From positions 1 to 5,673 of the forward strand of contig JAGTAM010000507.1 in NCBI GenBank assembly GCA_023422485.1: DNA of 5,673 nt, written 5' to 3'. Source of the stretch: Pseudomonadota bacterium. GTDB taxonomy: Bacteria; Pseudomonadota; Alphaproteobacteria; Rhizobiales; Beijerinckiaceae. A model generated the notes under the pieces. The model saw only the letters and a list, made by a program, of their open reading frames with translations. It made no database searches and was not told where the DNA came from. Positions 1-4,753 of this stretch are shown in pieces (the first letter of the stretch is position 1; each line of letters starts with the position of its first letter). Made by a program: the position numbers and the translations under genes.

Positions 1-6
1 GCGCCG

Positions 7-23
7 GGGGGGCCGCGCCCCCC
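7..23 (-). other. GC-only hairpin downstream of rplO
   Basis: Bases 7-13 (GGGGGGC) pair perfectly with 17-23 (GCCCCCC) around a 3-nt loop. The hairpin lies 28 nt past the rplO stop in the minus-strand transcript. It could be an attenuator, a terminator or an RNA 3'-end stabiliser between rplO and the expected secY. No U-run follows within the few bases visible before the window edge, so a classical intrinsic terminator is not supported. The pairing is seen directly; the function is inferred. Confidence 0.45.
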
Positions 24-50
24 GCTTCGGCGTTCGACTTAATCGTCGTG

Positions 51-560
51 TCAGGCCGACGCAACCGCGCCTTCCGACGCGCCGCGATGGGCGACACCGG
101 CGGCGAAGGTCGTGGTCACCGAGCCACCGGCCTTCTCGACGGCCTCGATGGCCGACTTGGAGGCGCGGGTGACCTCGAAGCTGAGCTTCGCGGTCAGCTC
201 GCCGACGCCGAGCAGCTTCACGCCGTCACGGGCCCGGCCGATGATGCCGGCCTTCACCAGCGCATCGACGGTCACGGGGGCATTGGCGTCGAGCTTGCCG
301 GCATCCACCGCCGCCTGGACGCGACCGAGGTTCACCTCGTTCAGGTCGTGGGCGTGGATGTTGTTGAAGCCACGCTTCGGCAGGCGACGATGCAGCGGCA
401 TCTGGCCGCCCTCGAAGCCCTTGATGGACACGCCGGTGCGGGCCTTCTGACCCTTCACGCCGCGGCCACCGGTCTTGCCCTTGCCGGAGCCGATGCCCCG
501 GCCGACGCGCATCCGGTTCTTGGTCGCGCCTTCGTTGTCGCGGATCTCGTTGAGCTTCAT
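51..560 (-). CDS. rplO: 50S ribosomal protein L15
   Basis: This encodes large-subunit protein L15 (169 aa), which joins late in 50S assembly and contacts 23S rRNA. The N-terminus has the glycine/lysine-rich L15 tail (about residues 19-42, including GRGIGSGKGKTGGRG), followed by the conserved segment around residues 48-66 (GFEGGQMPLHRRLPKRGF). The C-terminal L15 signature region is at about residues 114-146 (VKLLGVGELTAKLSFEVTRA). The protein is longer than E. coli L15 (144 aa) because of an Ala/Gly-rich tail after about residue 150. The ATG at 558-560 is preceded by GAGGAGG (569-575) at 8-nt spacing, and this SD overlaps the TGA of rpmD (574-576), which suggests translational coupling. The stop is TGA. 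It is the last spc gene in the window; secY would normally follow. Confidence 0.97.
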   Translation of the reverse strand: MKLNEIRDNEGATKNRMRVGRGIGSGKGKTGGRGVKGQKARTGVSIKGFEGGQMPLHRRLPKRGFNNIHAHDLNEVNLGRVQAAVDAGKLDANAPVTVDALVKAGIIGRARDGVKLLGVGELTAKLSFEVTRASKSAIEAVEKAGGSVTTTFAAGVAHRGASEGAVASA

Positions 561-573
561 GGGTAAGCCCTCC

Positions 574-768
574 TCACGCCGCGGCGTCGTCGAGGACGCG
601 CACGAGGTGCGCGACCTTGCGGATCATGCCGCGGACCGAGGGAGTGTCCTCCAGCTCGGAGACGCGGTGCAGCTTGTTCAGCTTGAGGCCGATCAGCGTC
701 GCACGCTGGGAGGCCTCGCGGCGGATCGGCGAACCGATCTGCTCGATGCGGACAGTCTTGTTAGCCAT
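574..768 (-). CDS. rpmD: 50S ribosomal protein L30
   Basis: This encodes L30 (64 aa), a small 50S protein of the short bacterial type. The whole chain matches the family: the N-terminal strand (VRIEQIGSPIRR, residues 6-17), the helix with TLIGLKLNKLHR (24-35), and the conserved DTPSVRGMIRKVAHLV (41-56). The ATG at 766-768 follows GGGAGGG (773-779), which directly abuts the TAA of rpsE. The gap to rpsE is 11 nt and the gap to rplO is 13 nt. The position between rpsE and rplO is the canonical spc location, which supports the call for such a short gene. Nothing looks broken or unusual. Confidence 0.96.
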   Translation of the reverse strand: MANKTVRIEQIGSPIRREASQRATLIGLKLNKLHRVSELEDTPSVRGMIRKVAHLVRVLDDAAA

Positions 769-779
769 GCTGCCCTCCC

Positions 780-1358
780 TTACGCGACGGCCGCTTCGGA
801 GGTGTCGGCCGGGTCGGCGTCACGGCGACGGGCCTGGAGGGCCGACACCTTGAGACCGCGACGGGCCGCGACCGAGCGCGGGCTGTCCTCGTTCTTGAGC
901 GCGTCGAAGGTGGCGCGCACGAGGTTGTAGGGGTTGGACGAGCCGAGCGACTTGGCGACGACGTCCTGCATGCCGAGCGTCTCGAACACGGCGCGCATCG
1001 GGCCGCCGGCGATGATGCCGGTACCCTGCGGGGCCGCGCGGAGGATCACCTTGCCGGCACCGTGACGACCGTTGACGTCGTGGTGCAGGGTCCGGCCCTC
1101 GCGGAGCGAGACACGGATCAGGCCGCGCTTGGCGGCTTCCGTCGCCTTGCGGATCGCCTCCGGCACCTCGCGGGCCTTGCCGTGGCCGAAGCCGACGCGG
1201 CCCTTCTGGTCGCCGACGACGACGAGCGCCGCGAAGCCGAAGCGACGGCCACCCTTCACCACCTTGGCGACGCGGTTGATGTGGACGAGCTTGTCCACGA
1301 ATTCGCTGTCGCGCTCTTCGCGGTCGTCGCGGCGACGACCTTCGCGTTCACGTGCCAT
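780..1358 (-). CDS. rpsE: 30S ribosomal protein S5
   Basis: This encodes S5 (192 aa), a 30S protein involved in translational accuracy and located near the spectinomycin site. The N-terminal double-stranded-RNA-binding-like domain spans about residues 20-83, with the conserved loop KVVKGGRRFGF at 32-42; family knowledge links this loop to spectinomycin resistance changes. The C-terminal domain spans about 95-165 (LRAAPQGTGIIAGGP, then LGSSNPYNLVRATFDAL). The protein is longer than E. coli S5 (about 166 aa). It has an Arg/Asp/Glu-rich N-terminal extension (residues 1-19) and an Ala/Asp-rich C-terminal tail (about 178-192). The ATG at 1356-1358 has an upstream AGGA (1366-1369) at 7-nt spacing. 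Unlike its neighbours it is separated from the upstream gene, rplR, by 90 nt of palindromic sequence. Confidence 0.97.
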   Translation of the reverse strand: MAREREGRRRDDREERDSEFVDKLVHINRVAKVVKGGRRFGFAALVVVGDQKGRVGFGHGKAREVPEAIRKATEAAKRGLIRVSLREGRTLHHDVNGRHGAGKVILRAAPQGTGIIAGGPMRAVFETLGMQDVVAKSLGSSNPYNLVRATFDALKNEDSPRSVAARRGLKVSALQARRRDADPADTSEAAVA

Positions 1359-1383
1359 ATCTGATTCCTGTTATCTCACTGAC

Positions 1384-1402
1384 GCGGGCCGCAAAGGCCC
1401 GC
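1384..1402 (-). other. Hairpin in the rplR-rpsE gap
   Basis: GCGGGCC (1384-1390) pairs perfectly with GGCCCGC (1396-1402) around a 5-nt loop. In the transcript it sits about 25 nt before the rpsE start, just upstream of the rpsE ribosome binding site. There is no U-run, so it is not a classical terminator. It may tune rpsE translation or act as an RNA processing/stability element. The pairing is certain; the role is inferred. Confidence 0.5.
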
Positions 1403-1413
1403 TCGCTCGATGG

Positions 1414-1438
1414 TCCCCTCCCCGCGAGGGGGGAGGGA
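1414..1438. repeat. C/G-rich intergenic palindrome
   Basis: CCCTCCCC (1416-1423) is complementary to GGGGAGGG (1430-1437) around a 6-nt loop, and the stem can extend to T1414/A1438 with one base bulged. The composition (C-runs and G-runs broken by a single T/A) resembles the short dispersed palindromic repeats common between genes in high-GC alphaproteobacteria. Calling it a repeat family rests on memory of such elements, not on a second copy in this window. It lies 10 nt after the rplR stop. Confidence 0.45.
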
Positions 1439-1448
1439 ACGCGGCGTC

Positions 1449-1811
1449 TTAGAAGTCCAGACCACCCTCACGGGCGGCGTCGGCGAGAGCCTTGACGCGG
1501 CCGTGGAAGATGTAGCCCGAGCGGTCGAAGACGACCTTGGTGACGCCCGCAGCCTTGGCGCGCTCGGCGACGAGCTTGCCGACCGCCTCGGCCGCCGCCT
1601 TGTCGGCACCGGTCTTGAGGCTGGCCTTGAGATCCTTGTCGAGGCTCGAGGCGGCGGCGAGCGTACGGCCCGCGGCGTCGTCGATAACCTGGACGTAGAT
1701 CTGCTTGGACGAGCGGAACACCGACAGCCGCGGACGGCCGTTGGCGGAGGCTCTGAGGGCCCGACGGACCCGCGCTTTGCGGCGCAGGAGGGCTTCGTTC
1801 TTGTTCGACAT
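1449..1811 (-). CDS. rplR: 50S ribosomal protein L18
   Basis: This encodes L18 (120 aa), which with L5 binds 5S rRNA and anchors it in the central protuberance. The basic N-terminus (residues 10-28, RRKARVRRALR and RPR) is followed by the conserved core LSVFRSSKQIYVQVIDD (29-45). The C-terminal block is FDRSGYIFHGRVKALADAAR (95-114), ending GGLDF. The length matches typical bacterial L18. The ATG at 1809-1811 is preceded by the G-rich ribosome binding site AAGGGGGG, which begins within the rplF TAA (1823-1825). That 11-nt junction suggests re-initiation coupling. A 90-nt gap with palindromes follows before rpsE. Confidence 0.97.
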   Translation of the reverse strand: MSNKNEALLRRKARVRRALRASANGRPRLSVFRSSKQIYVQVIDDAAGRTLAAASSLDKDLKASLKTGADKAAAEAVGKLVAERAKAAGVTKVVFDRSGYIFHGRVKALADAAREGGLDF

Positions 1812-1822
1812 GATCGCCCCCC

Positions 1823-2356
1823 TTACTTCTTCTTGCCTTCCTTGCGGAAGATGAATTCGCCAGCGTACTTCACGCCCTTGCCCTTATAGGGCTCGGGACC
1901 GCGGTACTCGCGAATCTCCGCCGCGACCTGACCGACGCGCTGCCGGTCGATGCCCGACACCACGATCTCCGTGGGCTTGGGCGTCACGATGGTGATGCCG
2001 GCCGGGATCTCGTACTCGATGTCGTGGCTGTAGCCGAGCGAGAGCTTGAGCGCCTTGCCGGCCATCGCGGCGCGGTAGCCGACGCCGGTGATCTCGAGCT
2101 TCTTCTCGAAGCCCTTGGAGACGCCCTCGACGAGGTTCGCCACCTGGGCGCGCGAGGTGCCCCACAGGGAGCGGGCCTGCTTCGACTGGTCCTTGGGCTG
2201 CACCGAGACGGCGCCGTCCTTGAACTCCACGATGACCTGGGGCGGGACGACGAACTGGAGTTCGCCCTTCGAGCCCTTCATCTTCACCGTCTGACCCGTG
2301 ACCGTGGCGGTGACGCCGGACGGGACGGGGACGGGCTTCTTGCCTACGCGAGACAT
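1823..2356 (-). CDS. rplF: 50S ribosomal protein L6
   Basis: This encodes L6 (177 aa), which binds 23S rRNA near the sarcin-ricin loop and the GTPase-associated region. The sequence opens with MSRVGKKPVPVPSGV, the usual L6 start, and carries two tandem L6 domains (roughly residues 10-82 and 90-165). The C-terminal signature PEPYKGKGV is at 154-162, followed by a lysine-rich end (KEGKKK). The reading frame stays open upstream to 2500, but the start is set at ATG 2354-2356 because homology begins there. A strong GGAGGA (2364-2369) lies 7 nt before it, and the frame further upstream is only a shadow of rpsH. It is 16 nt from the rpsH stop. Confidence 0.97.
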   Translation of the reverse strand: MSRVGKKPVPVPSGVTATVTGQTVKMKGSKGELQFVVPPQVIVEFKDGAVSVQPKDQSKQARSLWGTSRAQVANLVEGVSKGFEKKLEITGVGYRAAMAGKALKLSLGYSHDIEYEIPAGITIVTPKPTEIVVSGIDRQRVGQVAAEIREYRGPEPYKGKGVKYAGEFIFRKEGKKK

Positions 2357-2372
2357 GTCGCTGTCCTCCGGA

Positions 2373-2768
2373 TCAGAACACCTTGCAGAGCACTTCACCG
2401 CCGACGTTGCGCTCGCGCGCCTCGTGATCGGCCATGACGCCCTGCGGGGTCGAGATGATGGTAACGCCGAGGCCGTCGGCGACGCGCGGCAACTCGCCAA
2501 CCGACGAGTAGACGCGGCGGCCGGGCTTCGACACGCGCTTGATCTCCCGGATGACCGGGCGACCGTCGTAGTACTTGAGCTCGATCTGGAACTCGGTGCG
2601 GCCGTTGCCGAGGTCGGACACCGCGTAGTCGCGGATGTAGCCCTCGGACTTCAGCACGTCGAGGACCGAGGCGCGCAGGCGCGAGCCGGGGGTCTGGACG
2701 ACGTTGCGGCGACGGCTCTGGCCGTTGCGGATGCGGGTGAGCATATCACCCACGGGATCGTGCACCAT
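2373..2768 (-). CDS. rpsH: 30S ribosomal protein S8
   Basis: This encodes S8 (131 aa), a primary 16S rRNA-binding protein of the central domain. In E. coli it is also the translational repressor of the spc operon. The N-terminal domain begins DPVGDMLTRIRN (residues 4-15). The C-terminal S8 signature region is about 100-120, with STPQGVM (106-112) and ARERNVGGEVLCKVF at the end. The length is normal. The ATG at 2766-2768 is preceded by a run of seven G (2774-2780) that directly follows the rpsN TAA, forming a G-only SD 5 nt from the start. Whether S8 autoregulates this operon cannot be read from the sequence; I found no convincing copy of its 16S target near rplE. Confidence 0.97.
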   Translation of the reverse strand: MVHDPVGDMLTRIRNGQSRRRNVVQTPGSRLRASVLDVLKSEGYIRDYAVSDLGNGRTEFQIELKYYDGRPVIREIKRVSKPGRRVYSSVGELPRVADGLGVTIISTPQGVMADHEARERNVGGEVLCKVF

Positions 2769-2780
2769 TGATGCCCCCCC

Positions 2781-3086
2781 TTACCAGCTGGACTTCACGA
2801 GGCCGGGGATGAGACCCCGGTTGCCGAGCTCGCGCAGAGCGACGCGCGAGATGCCGAGCTTACGGTAGTAGGCCCGCGGACGGCCGGTCATCTCGCAGCG
2901 GTTGCGGATGCGGGTGGCCGACGAGTTGCGCGGCAGTTCCGCGAGCTTCAGGCGCGCCTCGAAGCGCTCCTCCATCTCACGGGACTCATCGTTGGCGATG
3001 GCAAGGAGGGCCTTACGCTTCTCTGCGAAGCGCTTCACCAGATCCTTGCGGTGGTTGTTCTTCTCGACTGAGCTTTTCTTAGCCAT
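2781..3086 (-). CDS. rpsN: 30S ribosomal protein S14, zinc-independent form
   Basis: This encodes S14 (101 aa), a late-assembling protein of the 30S head. It is the long form: it lacks the paired CxxC zinc-ribbon cysteines of short S14 and has only one Cys (residue 64). Conserved blocks are LPRNSSATRIRNRC (51-64), GRPRAYYRKLGISR (68-81) and the terminal GLIPGLVKSSW. The N-terminal half is a charged helical region (KDLVKRFAEKRKALLAI). The ATG at 3084-3086 has GGAGA (3092-3096) 5 nt upstream. The 42-nt gap to rplE is longer than most in this operon and holds a perfect hairpin, so its translation may be less tightly coupled to rplE. Confidence 0.97.
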   Translation of the reverse strand: MAKKSSVEKNNHRKDLVKRFAEKRKALLAIANDESREMEERFEARLKLAELPRNSSATRIRNRCEMTGRPRAYYRKLGISRVALRELGNRGLIPGLVKSSW

Positions 3087-3108
3087 GTCTGTCTCCAGTG
3101 TCCGCGTC

Positions 3109-3131
3109 TAAGCGACGAAAGCCGTCGCTTA
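3109..3131 (-). other. Perfect 9-bp hairpin at the rplE stop codon
   Basis: TAAGCGACG (3109-3117) and CGTCGCTTA (3123-3131) are exact inverse complements around a 5-nt loop. In the mRNA the 5' arm begins with the UAA stop codon of rplE (3129-3131), and the 3' arm ends 22 nt before the rpsN start, upstream of its SD. There is no U-run. A ribosome terminating on rplE would melt the hairpin. Possible roles are translational control, an RNase-processing site or protection of the upstream message. The structure is seen; the role is inferred. Confidence 0.55.
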
Positions 3132-3695
3132 CTGCCGGAACGGGAACTTGAAATGGGCGAGGAGAGCCTTGGCCTCTTCGTCCGTGGTGGCGCTCGTCTG
3201 GACGACGATGTCCATGCCCCAGGTCTGCTCCGCCTTGTCGTAGGAGATCTCCGGGAACACGAGGTGCTCCTTGAGGCCCATGGCATAGTTGCCACGGCCG
3301 TCGAAGGAGCGCGGGTTCAGACCGCGGAAGTCACGCACGCGCGGCAGCGCGATCGTGATCAGGCGGTCCATGAACTCGTACATGCGGGCCTTGCGCAGGG
3401 TCACCTTGCAGCCGATCGGCATGCCCTCGCGGACCTTGAAGGTCGCGATCGCCTTGCGGGCGCGGGTGATGACCGGCCGCTGGCCGGCGATGAGCGCGAG
3501 GTCGCCCGCCGCAACAGTGGCCTTCTTCGAGTCCGCGGTGGACTCGCCGACGCCCATGTTGATGACGATCTTCTCGATCTGCGGGACCTGCATCGGGTTC
3601 TTGTACCCGAACTGCTCGATCAGCTTCTGCCGGACGACCTCGTCGTAGTGCTTGCGCAGACGCGGGACGTAGGCGTTCTTGTCGGCCTCAGCCAT
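3129..3695 (-). CDS. rplE: 50S ribosomal protein L5
   Basis: This encodes L5 (188 aa), which binds 5S rRNA with L18 in the central protuberance and contacts the P-site tRNA and the 30S head. Recognisable blocks are RLRKHYDEVVRQKLIEQFGYKNPMQVP (from residue 12), KIVINMGVGE (42-51), the L5 signature LALIAGQRPVITRARKAI (66-83), and RDFRGLNPRSFDGRGNY toward the C-terminus. It is slightly longer than E. coli L5 (179 aa). The ATG at 3693-3695 lies inside the end of rplX, giving an 8-nt overlap, with a G-rich SD (GGGGGA, 3704-3709) at 8-nt spacing in rplX coding sequence. This implies tight translational coupling. Confidence 0.97.
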   Translation of the reverse strand: MAEADKNAYVPRLRKHYDEVVRQKLIEQFGYKNPMQVPQIEKIVINMGVGESTADSKKATVAAGDLALIAGQRPVITRARKAIATFKVREGMPIGCKVTLRKARMYEFMDRLITIALPRVRDFRGLNPRSFDGRGNYAMGLKEHLVFPEISYDKAEQTWGMDIVVQTSATTDEEAKALLAHFKFPFRQ

Positions 3696-4002
3696 CGATC
3701 TGATCCCCCGTGGTCTTGGCGAACCGGACCTTGCGTCCGTCTTCGAGGATGCGGAAACCCACGCGGGTCGGCTTGCCGTTCACGTCCTGGAACGCGAGGT
3801 TGGAGAGCTGGATCGCAGCTTCCTTCGAGATGATCCCGCCCTCGGCGTTCTGCGTCTGCTTCTGGTGCTTCTTGACCAGGTTGACGCCGCGCACGAAGGC
3901 CTTGCCGTCCTTCGGCATGACCTGGATGACCTCGCCGGAGCGACCCGCGTCGCGGCCGGTGAGGACGACGACCGTGTCGCCCTTCTTGATCTTGGCGGCC
4001 AT
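3688..4002 (-). CDS. rplX: 50S ribosomal protein L24
   Basis: This encodes L24 (104 aa), an early 50S assembly-initiator protein that binds the 5' region of 23S rRNA. An N-terminal KOW motif spans about residues 6-33 (KKGDTVVVLTGRDAGRSGEVIQVMP). It is followed by the conserved GVNLVKKHQKQTQNAEGGIISKEA segment (39-62) and a C-terminal strand (RVGFRILEDGRKVRFAKTTG). I choose ATG 4000-4002: its A is shared with the TGA of rplN (TGATG), and GAGGT (4009-4013) lies 6 nt upstream. The alternative GTG at 4003-4005 would add one Met but sits only 3 nt from that SD. The 3' end overlaps rplE by 8 nt. Confidence 0.96.
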   Translation of the reverse strand: MAAKIKKGDTVVVLTGRDAGRSGEVIQVMPKDGKAFVRGVNLVKKHQKQTQNAEGGIISKEAAIQLSNLAFQDVNGKPTRVGFRILEDGRKVRFAKTTGDQIDG

Positions 4003-4370
4003 CACAGCACCTCAGGAGCGAGCGAGATGATCTTCATGTGGTTGCGCGCACGCAGCTCGCGCGGCACCGGCCCGAAGATGCGGGTGCCGACCGGCTCCTT
4101 CTGATTGTTGATCAGAACGGCGGCGTTCTTGTCGAAGCGGATCACCGAACCGTCGGCGCGCTTCACGTCCTTGGCCGTGCGCACGACGACCGCCTTCATG
4201 ACGTCGCCCTTCTTCACGCGGCCGCGCGGGATCGCCTCCTTGACGGAGACGACGATGATGTCGCCGACGCCGGCGTATTTGCGCTTCGACCCGCCGAGCA
4301 CCTTGATGCACATCACACGGCGCGCACCCGAATTGTCGGCGACGTCCAGATTCGTCTGCATCTGGATCAC
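4002..4370 (-). CDS. rplN: 50S ribosomal protein L14 (GTG start)
   Basis: This encodes L14 (122 aa), a highly conserved 23S-binding protein at the subunit interface that takes part in bridges to the 30S subunit. Conserved features are MIQMQTNLDVADNSGAR at the N-terminus, KVLGGSKRKYAGVGDII (23-39) and the L14 signature region at about 60-87. The C-terminus is GPVPRELRARNHMKIISLAPEVL. The start is GTG at 4368-4370 because the MIQ opening is conserved in the family; the internal ATG (4359-4361) would drop three conserved residues. Upstream is AAGGAAAGGT (4378-4387). It is the first spc gene. Its usual upstream neighbour, rpsQ, is absent, so the gene must be driven from the preceding 383 nt or by readthrough from the gene beyond. 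Confidence 0.97.
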   Translation of the reverse strand: MIQMQTNLDVADNSGARRVMCIKVLGGSKRKYAGVGDIIVVSVKEAIPRGRVKKGDVMKAVVVRTAKDVKRADGSVIRFDKNAAVLINNQKEPVGTRIFGPVPRELRARNHMKIISLAPEVL

Positions 4371-4390
4371 GGGAGTGACCTTTCCTTGTT

Positions 4391-4440
4391 TCAGGCGGGT
4401 TTCCGCACACGGACGGTATTGCCCGGCGGACGACGCCTGA
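4391..4440 (-). promoter_or_regulatory. Possible three-way-junction leader structure
   Basis: TCAGGCG (4391-4397) and CGCCTGA (4434-4440) are exact inverse complements that could close a 50-nt domain. Two smaller hairpins fit inside: TCCG/CGGA (4402-4405 with 4410-4413, 4-nt loop) and CGG/CCG (4414-4416 with 4423-4425, 6-nt loop). The domain ends 3 nt before the rplN ribosome binding site (4378-4387), which suits translational or attenuation control. A ribosomal protein ligand is an inference from position only. The inner stems are short and could arise by chance. Confidence 0.35.
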
Positions 4441-4465
4441 TGGGGATCTGATGTCCCCGGCTCAT
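4391..4465 (-). CDS. Possible upstream leader ORF, 24 aa
   Basis: An ATG at 4463-4465 opens a 24-codon frame rich in Arg and Pro (starts MSRGHQIP, ends VRVRKPA) that stops at TGA 4391-4393, 20 nt before the rplN GTG. No Shine-Dalgarno is visible before the ATG and codon third positions are mixed, so it may be chance. If translated, ribosomes would disrupt the 4391-4440 structure and end near the rplN SD. It does not resemble a convincing S17 C-terminus. Confidence 0.15.
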   Translation of the reverse strand: MSRGHQIPIRRRPPGNTVRVRKPA

Positions 4466-4534
4466 GTGAGAGACCGCGCTATCGGCGTGGGAACGCCGGC
4501 GCGGTCACCGCGTACGAAGGGATGCGAACATCCC
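4442..4534. repeat. Tandem short hairpins upstream of rplN
   Basis: Four perfect inverted repeats follow one another. They are GGGGA/TCCCC (4442-4446 with 4454-4458, 7-nt loop), CGGCGT/ACGCCG (4483-4488 with 4493-4498, 4-nt loop), CGCGGT/ACCGCG (4500-4505 with 4507-4512, a near-continuous palindrome) and GGGATG/CATCCC (4519-4524 with 4529-4534, 4-nt loop reading TTCG on the minus strand). The spacing suggests a structured 5' leader or a block separating the spc operon from upstream transcription. None has a U-run. Confidence 0.45.
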
Positions 4535-4725
4535 AAGGACTGTCGCGAAGGCGTGCCCGATACTACGGACGCGTGCGGCGTGCAAGCGGGGCGGGCGGTG
4601 AAATCGTACGCTCATGCCCGGCGGCAAGACGCAGGGAGCGGCGCTTCGGGCCGCAAGGTGAGGCTCGGTGCGGGGCAGACAGCGAGGCGATGGACACCGC
4701 GCTGTCGATGGGGGGCGAAGGGGTG

Positions 4726-4752
4726 GAGAGAGGCGGCCGGCCGCCGGCTCTC
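4726..4752 (-). terminator. Candidate terminator hairpin after the secreted-protein gene
   Basis: Directly after the stop of the 4754-5035 gene, GAGAG (4726-4730) pairs with CTCTC (4748-4752). After a small internal asymmetry, GGCGG (4732-4736) pairs with CCGCC (4741-4745) around a CCGG loop. Position and strength suit transcription termination or 3'-end protection. No U-tract follows on the minus strand (next bases CCACCC), so it is not a textbook intrinsic terminator. Confidence 0.4.
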
Positions 4753-4753
4753 G

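Larger units (their letters stand above)
4371..4753. other. Non-coding leader region of the spc operon
   Basis: This 383-nt gap lies between rplN and a non-ribosomal gene. No rpsQ or other recognisable protein is encoded on either strand. It must carry the 5' leader of the spc transcript and probably its promoter. Several perfect hairpins crowd the rplN-proximal 145 nt and are listed separately. Promoter-like elements are weak: TAGTAT (minus strand, 4560-4565) has a TTGCAC 14 nt upstream, which is too short a spacer to call. The rplN-distal part (about 4535-4725) holds only small inverted repeats, such as GCGGC/GCCGC at 4638-4654. Confidence 0.6.

Noticed and set aside
2357..2500. N-terminal extension of rplF up to 2500
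   Set aside because: The extra 48 residues overlap rpsH in another frame and have no L6 homology. The ATG at 2354-2356 has a strong SD and the conserved MSRVGKK start.
3660..3720. S8 translational operator around the rplE start, as in E. coli
   Set aside because: Only a weak 3-bp stem around the start codon was found. I could not match the 16S helix 21-like S8 target.
3153..3833. 226-codon plus-strand open frame across rplE/rplX
   Set aside because: It is antisense to two certain ribosomal protein genes and rich in Ala/Leu/Asp/Val/Arg like a mirror of GC-rich codons. No family is recognisable.
4391..4534. Degenerate rpsQ remnant upstream of rplN
   Set aside because: The short VRVRKPA ending is only vaguely S17-like. 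No upstream S17 blocks were found in any minus-strand frame.
4560..4588. spc promoter (TTGCAC with TAGTAT) on the minus strand
   Set aside because: The 14-nt spacer is too short and alternative pairings match poorly. A promoter is expected in this region, but this one cannot be called.
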